From NCBI GenBank assembly GCA_029256035.1, contig JAQSYR010000210.1, positions 1 through 8,137 on the forward strand: DNA of 8,137 nucleotides, given 5' to 3'. The stretch is from Anaerocolumna sp. GTDB taxonomy: Bacteria; Bacillota; Clostridia; Lachnospirales; Lachnospiraceae. The stretch's first letter is position 1. The number at the start of each line of letters is the position of its first letter. Below the pieces are notes generated by a model. It was given only the letters and a program-made list of their open reading frames with translations. It was not told the origin of the DNA and did no database searches. The position numbers and the translations under genes were made by a program. Positions 1 through 7,520 of the stretch are shown here, one piece after another.

Positions 1-155
1 GAAACTTGAAAGTCACTTGGTATTAGTTCTACTTTTGGATCAATTGCTTTCATTTCAGCTATTGCCATATCCCAGTAAGTATCTATGTCTTTAGGACATG
101 GGGAACTTCCCTGGTATTTCTTTAATTCATCTAATGGCATATCTATTAGTGGCAT
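1..155 (-). CDS. Acetylxylan esterase / cephalosporin-C deacetylase, CE7 family (N-terminal part only)
   Basis: This is the first 51 codons of an esterase; the rest lies beyond the left edge. The N-terminus begins MPLIDMPLDELKKYQG and continues through PCPKDIDTYW. That is the typical opening of carbohydrate esterase family 7 (compare the FDLPLEELKKY...DFDEFW start of the Thermotoga enzyme). CE7 enzymes are cytoplasmic alpha/beta hydrolases that remove acetyl groups from imported xylo-oligosaccharides and other small acetyl esters. The Ser-His-Asp triad lies in the missing part, so activity cannot be judged. The ATG at 153-155 is preceded by AAGGAG (165-170 on the plus strand) with 9 bases between. 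It starts 18 bases after the stop of the HAD gene, so the two are probably co-transcribed. The visible part shows no frame change. Other CE7-like deacetylases cannot be told apart from this fragment. Confidence 0.85.
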   Translation of the reverse strand, partial: MPLIDMPLDELKKYQGSSPCPKDIDTYWDMAIAEMKAIDPKVELIPSDFQV

Positions 156-173
156 TAGAGATAACTCCTTTCT

Positions 174-934
174 TTATCTTATAATGTTAAGTATTTCCTC
201 AAAGGTATTGCAATAATAATTACATAATCCTTTTGTTCCGCTATGAATAATATTTCCTCCGCTAATTCCTACGGCTGTATATCCAGCCAGCCGGATAGCG
301 CAGACTCCAGCGCCACTGTCTTCAATTCCAATTACCGAGTTGCGGTCAGCAAAATCAATTCCAAGACCTACCCTGCATGTTTCTGCATAAAGCCACGGAT
401 GGGGTTTGGGTGAAAGTTCTCCAAGAGTTCCCACCTCCCCCTTTCTTAAAGGATATCCCGCTGTGATAATAGAATCATAGAACTCTTTTGGTTCACCAAG
501 TCCTAATGTCTTAAAAGCTGAGAGTATTTCTGGATATGCCTTTTCATATAGACCAGAAGTAACAAGACCTATCTTAATATTCATAGCCTTAAGTTCCAGT
601 AAAAATTCCCTGACACCATAAGTTGGTGTAAATGCCCCCTTTTTTCCTCTGCCCTTCATAATTTCATCCATTTCAAAATGTGTATGTTTATAATAATACT
701 CCCTTGCTTCTTCTAGTGACTTCTCAGGACAGTATTTATTGATACAATGTTTTAAATGCTCTGATACACTGTGACCTGATACATAGGGAATATCTGTGTA
801 GCAAGAATCGATACTACACCGTCTTTCCCAACCTGAAACTTACCATCACTGCAGTTATTAAGAACCTGAAATCCAGAATCTCTTAAGATTTGCCCTATTC
901 CTGGTAATTTAATTCCCTCTTTATAAGTTTCCAT
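174..934 (-). pseudogene. HAD-superfamily phosphatase-like gene, frameshifted near 808-818
   Basis: This is a haloacid dehalogenase-fold protein of the beta-phosphoglucomutase/phosphatase type, expected in the cytoplasm acting on a phosphorylated sugar; the substrate is unknown. The start at 934 is supported by AAGGAG (941-946) six bases upstream. The first frame (start METYKEG) would stop at 752-754. Joining it near 808-818 to the frame ending at 174 gives about 253 residues. After the junction the product reads IDSCYTDIPYVSGHSVSEHL. Motif II is LVTSG, motif III is SPKPHP with its Lys, and motif IV is GIEDSGAG. Restoring one base gives the DG-x-x-x-DS spacing of motif I. Two oddities stand out: about 30 residues precede motif I, and the residue two before Asp38 is Gly36 (GKDG) rather than the nucleophilic Asp of DxDG. 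It lies 23 bases after the GH38 stop. The family call is good; the activity is doubtful. Confidence 0.8.
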
Positions 935-957
935 TCTAAACTCCTTGTAATATCAGA

Positions 958-3607
958 TTAGAGTACCAGCTCCACACTAATAATTTTACCGTGTCCGGCT
1001 GGAAAACTTAAAGTTCTATCCATGACTTTTAACTGCTCTGTTCTTTCTTCCCTCATATTGACAATAAAACCATCTTGAAATTCAAATCCAAGAGTAAGTT
1101 TACCGGTAATATCATGTTCACTTGGATTGTACATCCTGATTATGACCGTATCCCTATCTTCAGCTTTCTTAAATGCACTAAATATAAGATTATTCCCTTC
1201 TAAAGAAAGAAAGCTCTTATCCAAAGGAAGCAACCCTTTTTGTTTGCCAAACTGACATACATGCATTGGAGTATTAAAAATTAGTGCTTCCTTATATAAT
1301 CCTGCCTGCTCCCATAACCCTCCATGAGGCATAAGAGCGTATCCATATGTAAATTCTCCCAGGGATTCTGCACTTTCGTCTCCTGGGTATTCCATCCATA
1401 GTCTGTTATCACATGGAATTCTTAACCTTACCCCTCGTACAAGCCCCATTGCCATTGTTTGGTGGGTATTCAGTCACCATAAAGGAACCGTCTGCCCAGG
1501 TTTTTTCAGCTTGTAGTCTGGTTGGGAAGCACACTTTAAAATGGTGATCCTTTACCGTATTATTTATAGTAGTACTGACTTCCAGAAAACGACTGCCCTT
1601 TTTCAAAGTGTATCTGATATTTACTGGCATATCCTTTTCCACGTCACTTCGTTTCTGATTCAGGAAATCATACTCTCTTGGTAGTGACATTGTAAAGTTT
1701 ATTTCAAACTTCACAGCTAAAGGCCCATGGGTGGTTACCCCTACTTTAGAAGGCATTCCCAGACTATTAATTATCCTGTCATTACCAGGGCAGTCATACA
1801 TCCACATATTTCCTTTATCTCCTATATCAAGAAAATAATTTAGATTTTCGTAAGTCTGGCCTGTGATTTTGTCTGTAATATTAACGGTGCCATCACGATT
1901 TATTTTAACTCTGATATACTCATTTTCTGCCTGATTTGCCCCGGATAACATAGTTTCTGCCGGAATCCTTGGAGCATCCCAATCTTCATGAGGATAAGGA
2001 TATTCGTTTTTCTGTGTCCATTTTAGTTTAAAAGTCTTATATCCTACCGCTGGAATATGGGAGGCCATAAAATAGATATGTACCTTGGTACTGTAAAAAG
2101 GCATATTTCTGCTTCGCGGATGATAGAGTCCTGCTCTTGTTTCTTGTCTATCTACCTCCTGTATCTGCACTGGATTACCATCCATATCCTCAATTACCAG
2201 ATAATTAAGTCTTGCTTCTTTGGGAACATCAACATAAGCCTCCACTACTTCGCTGCGGTTAAAGGAAGATGGATTATGAACTGCCAGAAAATATTCTGTA
2301 TCTTCCACAGTCTCTGTATGAATTTCTTTGGTTATATTTTGAAGACCTCTTCGTTCCAATCCCTGGGCAATAATACTTGCTTGTTTTAGTCTTGCAACTT
2401 CCCCCTCACCCAAAGTTTTTGGACCAAGTCCATGCATAGAGTCGTGAGCGTGGCTCTGGAACATTAATTTCCATATTTTTTCCAGATAAGTTATCGGATA
2501 CTGCTCAATTCCATGAATCCATGAAATTGCTGACAAAGGCTCTGCATATCTTAATATCTTGTTTTCTGCATGGCTGTTCTCAATCATTATTTCAGGGTGG
2601 ATGGAAAATACATCCGTATGGATAGAACCTACCGGGCCGTCTCTCATAGGTCCTTTTACTAAGTTTAAATCTTCTCTGTCTTTTAAGACATCTTTTAGTT
2701 CATTTATATAATCAGAGAGGGTGCTATGAATAATTTCAATTTCATCACCACACTGCAACTGAATTTCCTTAATAATTTCCGGTGTTAATGGATGGGGCTC
2801 CGTGAAATCTGTTCCTTCAAACATTAATACTACTTCCGGAGCTGCAGTACCTTCCACGGTTTTTAGTGCCCGTTCTACACCCATTTTAATATTCTCTTTA
2901 TGAAAAGAGGTTTCCGGATCTAGTATATCGTAAAACCATTGGTACCCTTCCGGATCGGCTGTATGAAATACCTTTCCAAAATCACCCCATTGATACTGCC
3001 AGTTCTTATCCCACGCATCTTTGTCATATACAATAGGAATATGTCCGGCAAAAAAGAAATTCCATCTTGCCTCCTTACCAAGTCTTGAGGCCAGTGCTTT
3101 GGTTCCATCAGGAGACTCCCATATAAATTCATGATATTTGGACTTACATGGATCCATATATTTATAAAAAAGAATGGTGTCTATTCCAAAGTTGGCATAG
3201 ATTTGAGGCAATTGACCAATCTGTCCAAATGAAAATACATTATATCCACATTTTAGAACATCTCCATATTCCATTGATTTTCTCATACCATATAAAATAT
3301 TTCTAACAACGGATTCTCCTTGAATTGGTGCACAATCGGCAAGGGTAAACCATGGTCCAAGTTCTAAACGTCCTGCTTTCCCTAGTGCTACAATTTCCTC
3401 TTTCTTTTCTGGTCTTATCTCCAGATAATCTTCGATCAGTGTCAATTGACCATCGAAAAGAAAGGAGCGATACTCTGGCTTTTCTTTCATTATCTCCAAT
3501 AGATGATCAATACAATCTACCAGACGCATCCTTGTTCTTTCAAACTCCCATCGGAATTCCCGATCCCAATGGGTATATGTTACAAAATGAATTTTACGCT
3601 TCTTCAT
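958..3607 (-). pseudogene. GH38 alpha-mannosidase-like gene, frame broken near 1453-1466 with apparent internal loss
   Basis: This is a glycoside hydrolase family 38 protein resembling E. coli mannosylglycerate hydrolase MngB. The N-terminal catalytic domain starts at KIHFVTYTHWDRE, with probable zinc ligands His13 and Asp15. It continues with GPWFTLAD (about 84-91), GYNVFSFGQIGQLPQIY (121-137), EGTDFTEP (264-271) and SHAHDSMHG (385-393, likely zinc ligand His388). The beta-sandwich part follows, and the C-terminal stretch FSAFKKAEDRDTVIIRMYNP matches MngB closely. The MngB nucleophile, in PDSFG, aligns with Phe125 in NVFSFG. The first frame runs to a stop at 1409-1411, and homology resumes in another frame at about 1455 (MAMGLVRGV). 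Against MngB about 50 residues are missing at the junction. The start at 3607 has an AGGA-type site at 3615-3619, 7 bases away. No signal peptide is seen, so it should act in the cytoplasm on imported sugars. The family is certain; the specificity is not. Confidence 0.9.
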
Positions 3608-3727
3608 AGATATGTCCTCATATTTAAAATTTTGCCTACAAGTATCTTTCGTTCATCCTGCTACCTTATAATATTTCCATTAAGTAGTTATATTGCTGGA
3701 TTCATATACAGGCTACTGCCAGAATGA

Positions 3728-4932
3728 TTACCCCTTTAGTGCAGCACCTACAAGGGATTCTTTAATTTTATTCGAGAAAATAAGGGATAAAATTATTACA
3801 GGTAATATTGTTATAAGGGATAATCCCATAATTGCATTGGTATCGATATTAGGACTTGCAGCTATATTATAAAGAGCAACGTTAATAGTCCACAATTTCG
3901 TTGAATTGGCAGCAAAATTCAGCCAGAAAAATTCGTTCCATGCACCTAATATGACATTCAAGCCCACTACAGCTGTAATGGATTTAGATAGTGGCATTAC
4001 AAGCCTGCTATAAATATACATTTCAGTTGCTCCATCTACTTTTGCAGCATCCAAAAGGTCTTGAGGAAGTCTGTCAAAAAAACCTTTAAATAATATAATA
4101 AAGGTTGCAGCCGGATACAGATAAGGAAGTAACATTACGCCGTAATTATTTTTAGCTCCTATTTTAGCCAAAGAAATGCCCAGCCCATAAGCAGTAAAGT
4201 ATTAAAAACAAATGCAAAGAAGCTGTACTGGGAAACAATTGGTATGTCCTTAAACATATAGGAAGGTATCTTTGCATAATATTTAAAATTTTTCAGCCAC
4301 AGTAACGTGTTTTCAGTAACTGCAGTTCCTTTAAAATCGCCGTGCAATCCTCTGTCATAACTTTCATCCAAAAGTTCTGTCATAATGATATTATTTAAGT
4401 CATTTTTCCCAAGAAGTTCTGTTTTGAATTCTTTGTCTATTCCGGAAACATTGTATTGATATCCTATTGCATCTGCAGATTTCTTATATTTTTCATCATA
4501 GAATAGTCGTTGCCGGTCCATAACAGAAACATTTTTATAAACCCCATAGTCCTGTTCCAGTCTTAGCTGGGTTGCATGGGCTCTTTGATAAAATATATTT
4601 TTATCACCCATTGTGCCAATTAACTTAATTTCTCCCAGGGATTCCTTATTAAGTTCAGATACTGTAACATACATAGTAAGTGCAGTGTCCTGAAGAATTT
4701 TATCTTTTAGAGTTTCACTATCTTCCCCTTCAAATTTAGAATAATCCAAAATGATGGTGACACTTTTGGCTGGTGTAGGAAGAAGTTTTGGTGGCATCTC
4801 ATAAATGGATGTTGAATCCTTCATGGAATAACTTGCTAAAAATAGCAATGGAAAAACCATAAGACATGTTGTAACAGCAATAATTAATCTGACAACCATC
4901 TTATATATTGATATTTTTTTTAGATACTTCAT
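3728..4932 (-). pseudogene. Sugar ABC transporter permease, MalG type, with a large extracellular insertion; frame broken near 4165-4195
   Basis: This is an inner-membrane subunit of a CUT1-type sugar importer. TM1 is at about residues 13-36. An unusual stretch of about 150 residues (roughly 50-205) lies before TM2 (about 236-255), where ordinary MalG proteins have only a short loop. The C-terminal frame has LLPYLYPAATFIILF, the coupling motif DAAKVDGATEMYIY...LVMP (EAA loop, first Glu replaced by Asp), and two more membrane segments. It ends in LVGAALKG, a typical MalG-like tail. The first frame stops at 4159-4161; the second, entering at LAKIGAKNNYG, continues to 3730. About 45-50 residues (the rest of TM2, TM3 and their loop) appear absent. 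ATG at 4932 is preferred over GTG at 4947 because GAGGTG (4940-4945) sits 7 bases before it. That site overlaps the stop of the upstream permease. As read, it could not form a working permease. Confidence 0.85.
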
Positions 4933-4943
4933 AGTATTACACC

Positions 4944-5831
4944 TCACTCTCTTTCTGAATTATTCATTTTCAACTGTATCATGGTTATAATAAATACAAC
5001 CAATCCAAGAGTAGCTGCAGCTGACATAGCTCCTCCATATTCAATTCTTCCGTCTGTAATCTGATCAAAGATATAGAGAGTGATTGAAGTAGAAGCCCCG
5101 TTAGGACCCCCTCTGGTTAGCTGATAAGGAAGATCAAGTATCTGACTTTGGCTAATAATTGCGATAATTAATTGTAGTAAAATAAGAAATTTTATATTAG
5201 GTAAAGTTATGTAGAATATCTTTTTTAAACCAGAGCACCCATCAATTTGTGCCGCCTCATAAATGTCATTGGAGATTCCAAGAATTGCAGATAAATATAA
5301 CATAACTGAAAATCCACCACTAATAATAAAGGTAAATATGATACTGAATTTAGTAAGAGATGGATTTCCAAGCCAGGTCTGGGTAGGCACACCCAAAAAA
5401 GTCATAAACTGGTTTGCCAAACCAAAATTTGCTGGGTTCCAAATCCATTTCCATATAATTACCAATATGGATAAAGGAATAAATCCTGGCATTAAATATA
5501 TAGTAGCTAATAAGCCTCTGCCCTTTTTTATCTCACTAAGACAAATAGCATGCAGTATAGGAAGTGGAAAAATAATTAGGAGGTACAAGCCTACAAATAT
5601 AAAAGTATTCTTCCATGCCCCCCAGAACTCAGGATTAGCAAACAAGCGGATATAATTTTCAAATCCTACAAATTCTCCCGGAGGTTTTGTTATATCATAA
5701 TCATGTAGGGAGATTTTTAAGGTCTGAAACATAAAGTAATATCTGAAAATAAATGCACCTAATAGTCCTGGCAGAGCAAAAATCCATGGTACCACTGCTT
5801 TTTTTACCTTTAAACTTTTGCTGATATGCAT
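4944..5831 (-). CDS. Sugar ABC transporter permease, MalF/UgpA type (intact)
   Basis: This is the partner membrane subunit of a CUT1 carbohydrate importer, about 295 residues from the chosen start and of normal family length. After a short basic N-terminus comes TM1 (VVPWIFALPGLLGAFIF), then the LKISLHDYDI...FVGFENYIRLF region typical of MalF-like permeases. Further membrane segments follow, then the EAA coupling loop EAAQIDGCSGLKKIFYITLP, which contacts the ATPase, then the DLPYQLTRGGP motif common in this family and a last membrane segment. ATG at 5831 is preferred over ATG at 5852 because GAGGT (5836-5840) is correctly placed before it; the upstream ATG lacks a good site. The stop TGA at 4944-4946 overlaps the ribosome binding site of the MalG gene, so translation is probably coupled. 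It is the only full-length gene in the window that reads cleanly in one frame. Confidence 0.93.
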   Translation of the reverse strand: MHISKSLKVKKAVVPWIFALPGLLGAFIFRYYFMFQTLKISLHDYDITKPPGEFVGFENYIRLFANPEFWGAWKNTFIFVGLYLLIIFPLPILHAICLSEIKKGRGLLATIYLMPGFIPLSILVIIWKWIWNPANFGLANQFMTFLGVPTQTWLGNPSLTKFSIIFTFIISGGFSVMLYLSAILGISNDIYEAAQIDGCSGLKKIFYITLPNIKFLILLQLIIAIISQSQILDLPYQLTRGGPNGASTSITLYIFDQITDGRIEYGGAMSAAATLGLVVFIITMIQLKMNNSERE

Positions 5832-5915
5832 AATAACCTCTTTTCTGCACATTCCATCTGATATTGAATATGCGTTAATCAGTAATAAAATTAATTTTAT
5901 TTATCCCTCTATTGC

Positions 5916-5955
5916 AAACAAGGAGACATTTTTCTTTTCAAATGCCTCCTTGTTT
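5916..5955 (-). terminator. Strong hairpin between binding-protein and permease genes (partial terminator or 3'-end stabiliser)
   Basis: The arms 5916-5931 and 5940-5955 are complementary over 16 bp with an 8-base loop. The single imperfection becomes a G-U pair in the minus-strand transcript. The stem has a GGAGGC-type core flanked by AAACAA and UUGUUU. No clean U-run follows the stem; the U-rich part lies within its base. It lies 34 bases past the end of the binding-protein reading frame and about 85 bases before the MalF start. In such operons a hairpin here usually lets the binding protein be made in excess of the permeases. That role is inferred. Confidence 0.7.
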
Positions 5956-5989
5956 ATTTCAAAACACAAAATCTAATGTACTATCATCT

Positions 5990-7229
5990 TTATTGTTTGC
6001 TTGCTAAAACAGATTCATTGAATTTATCAGCTGCTTCTTTTTGAGCAAGATCCTGTTGTTCCTGGAATACCTTTGTAATATCAACGGAAGGATCCTGGGT
6101 TGTACTCTGAACTGCTCTATCAATTAGCATTTAAATACTCTAAGAACTGAGTTTTTTCTTCTTTACTGTTAACAAAAGAAATCCATTTCCATGCGGCGTC
6201 AGCTTTTTCTTTACTAATGCCTTCTGTAATAAATGTAACTGAACCACCCATTTGAGTTATTTGCTCTCCACTTGGTCCAATCGGAAGAGGAGCATATCCT
6301 ACATTCTTAGGATCCATTCCTTTATTTGCATATCCTACCACAGAATCACTACCGCTAATTGTCATAGCAGCATGACCAGCTGCAAATTCTGTCTGCATAG
6401 CATCATATCCTAAAGTAACATCTGGTTGTATTACTTTTGCATCGATAAGTTCTCTATAATACTCAGCTGCTTTTATAACTGCTGGATCAGTAAAGGTAAG
6501 TTTTAATGTACCGTCTGGATTCTGTGCTGTTAAGTCGCCGCCTGCCTGCCATACAAAGTATTCGAACCACCACTCTGTCCATTCAGAAATCAATAAGTTC
6601 ATACCCCACTGGTTTTCTTCGGGTTTTGTCAGCTTCTTAGCAGTTTCAAGAAGTTCATCCCATGTTTTAGGAGGAGTCAGTCCTTCTTTCGCAAAAATTT
6701 CTTTATTATAAGTTAATACCATTACATAAGAATCACTTGGGACACCATAATAGTTGTCACCAATTTTAAAATTATCAAACATATCCATATTTAAATTAGC
6801 TTTATCATCCCATGCATCAAAATATTCATTCAATGGGGCGCATACTCCTGCATAAATATAGCTTGAGATCTGAGGCATTCCTACCCCAAGAAAATCAGGT
6901 GCATTTCCTGCAGCATAAGATGTCATATAGTCCATATTCTCTGTTGTCATAATCTTATTAAGCTTAATATAAGGATATTTTTCAGTAAATCTTTGTTCCT
7001 GTGCTAAATTAAATTCTCCCTGGGAACCTTCCGTAACCCACATAGTAAGTGTGACTTCTTCTGGTGTTGCTTCCGTTTGCGCTTCTGTGGGAGCAGCAGT
7101 TGTTTGTGCTGCCGTGGTTGCAGTATCAACCGATACATCCTTATCGGTATCTTTGCCGGAACACCCAACAAACATAGTTACGGTCATTATTGTGACCATA
7201 GCAATACTCATGATTCTTTTAAACTTCAT
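5990..7229 (-). pseudogene. Extracellular sugar-binding lipoprotein (family 1 solute-binding protein), frame broken near 6118-6132
   Basis: This is the substrate-binding component of the importer. The signal peptide MKFKRIMSIAMVTIM...MFVGC places lipidated Cys23 after a slightly unusual lipobox (Phe at -3). A Thr/Ala/Glu/Pro linker follows (about 35-58), then the mature domain starting VTLTMWVTEGSQGEFN. Landmarks are APDFLGVG, YYGVPSDSYVMVLTYNKEIF, GLTPPKTWDELLETAKKLT and GISKEKADAAWKWISFVNS, all typical of family 1 binding proteins. The first frame stops at 6120-6122 after FLEYLNAN. Another frame supplies a plausible C-terminus, IDRAVQSTTQDPSVDITKVF...ESVLASKQ, ending at 5990-5992. Family members usually have about 50 more residues between these two parts (the x-P-V-R region and following helices), so a segment seems lost. 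The start at 7229 has AGGAGGG (7237-7243) about 7 bases upstream. As read, the main lobes could fold but the end would be missing. Confidence 0.88.
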
Positions 7230-7331
7230 ACATAAACCCTCCTCTATTTTTTGAATAGCAATCCTGTTAGTGCACTCCTGCTATTTACAAGTAAATTATA
7301 TGTTTATTTTTGGAGACAGTAAAGAACATAG

Positions 7332-7337
7332 ATTATA
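7332..7337 (-). promoter_or_regulatory. Candidate -10 box of the transporter operon
   Basis: Read on the minus strand this is a perfect TATAAT, about 100 bases upstream of the binding-protein start. No good -35 hexamer lies 16-18 bases further upstream. That would fit a promoter needing an activator, such as the AraC-type response regulator that usually partners a YesM-like kinase. It could equally be a chance match. No other single candidate for this transcript stood out. Confidence 0.35.
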
Positions 7338-7390
7338 CAAAACGCCCTTTAAATTTACTTTCTTACAATCAGACATTTCTTTTTAATGAA

Positions 7391-7419
7391 TAGACTTTAA
7401 AATAAGACTAATTTATAGT
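7391..7419 (+). promoter_or_regulatory. Candidate sigma-A promoter of the sensor gene
   Basis: TAGACT (7391-7396) resembles the -35 consensus at 4 of 6 positions. TATAGT (7414-7419) resembles the -10 consensus at 5 of 6, with the ideal 17-base spacing. Transcription would start near 7426, giving a leader of about 95 bases before the ATG at 7521. In such A+T-rich DNA chance matches are common, so this is only a candidate. Confidence 0.4.
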
Positions 7420-7520
7420 ATACTTTTTACAAGGAATATTTTTCTACTTTTCGTCGGTCAATGCTTAACAGTTATTTTGTACCTGAATTTACGAATATGA
7501 ATCAATGGGGATGATAATTA

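Larger units (their letters stand above)
7230..7520. promoter_or_regulatory. Divergent intergenic control region
   Basis: These 291 A+T-rich bases separate the start of the binding-protein gene (minus) from the start of the sensor gene (plus). No open frame of note is seen. It should contain the promoters of both transcripts and any operator. ATTTAC occurs at 7283-7288 and 7353-7358. Its reverse complement GTAAAT is at 7291-7296, making ATTTAC-aa-GTAAAT an inverted repeat just upstream of the binding-protein ribosome binding site. I saw no convincing catabolite-repression (cre) site or riboswitch. Confidence 0.6.

Noticed and set aside
1409..1455. Programmed ribosomal frameshifting as the reason GH38 spans two frames
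   Set aside because: No slippery heptamer with a following structure was seen, and family residues are missing at the junction, which frameshifting would not explain. Four further genes show the same kind of break.
2057..2389. Open frame of 110 codons on the plus strand
   Set aside because: It is antisense to the well-supported GH38 gene, has no ribosome binding site or recognisable protein character, and is a shadow of the coding frame.
3352..3727. Two overlapping plus-strand frames near the GH38 start
   Set aside because: They are antisense to the N-terminus of GH38 and the short gap before it, with no start signals or familiar sequence.
3608..3727. Terminator or promoter between the MalG and GH38 genes
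   Set aside because: I found no convincing hairpin with a U-run and no paired -35/-10 boxes in these 120 bases, so read-through from the transporter genes is assumed.
4159..4171. Two separate genes with overlapping start and stop instead of one broken MalG gene
   Set aside because: The two parts together make one MalG-type permease. The downstream part would need a TTG start without a ribosome binding site and would lack the N-terminal half of the membrane domain.
5263..5655. Open frame of 130 codons on the plus strand
   Set aside because: It lies wholly antisense to the intact MalF permease, whose family motifs are clear.
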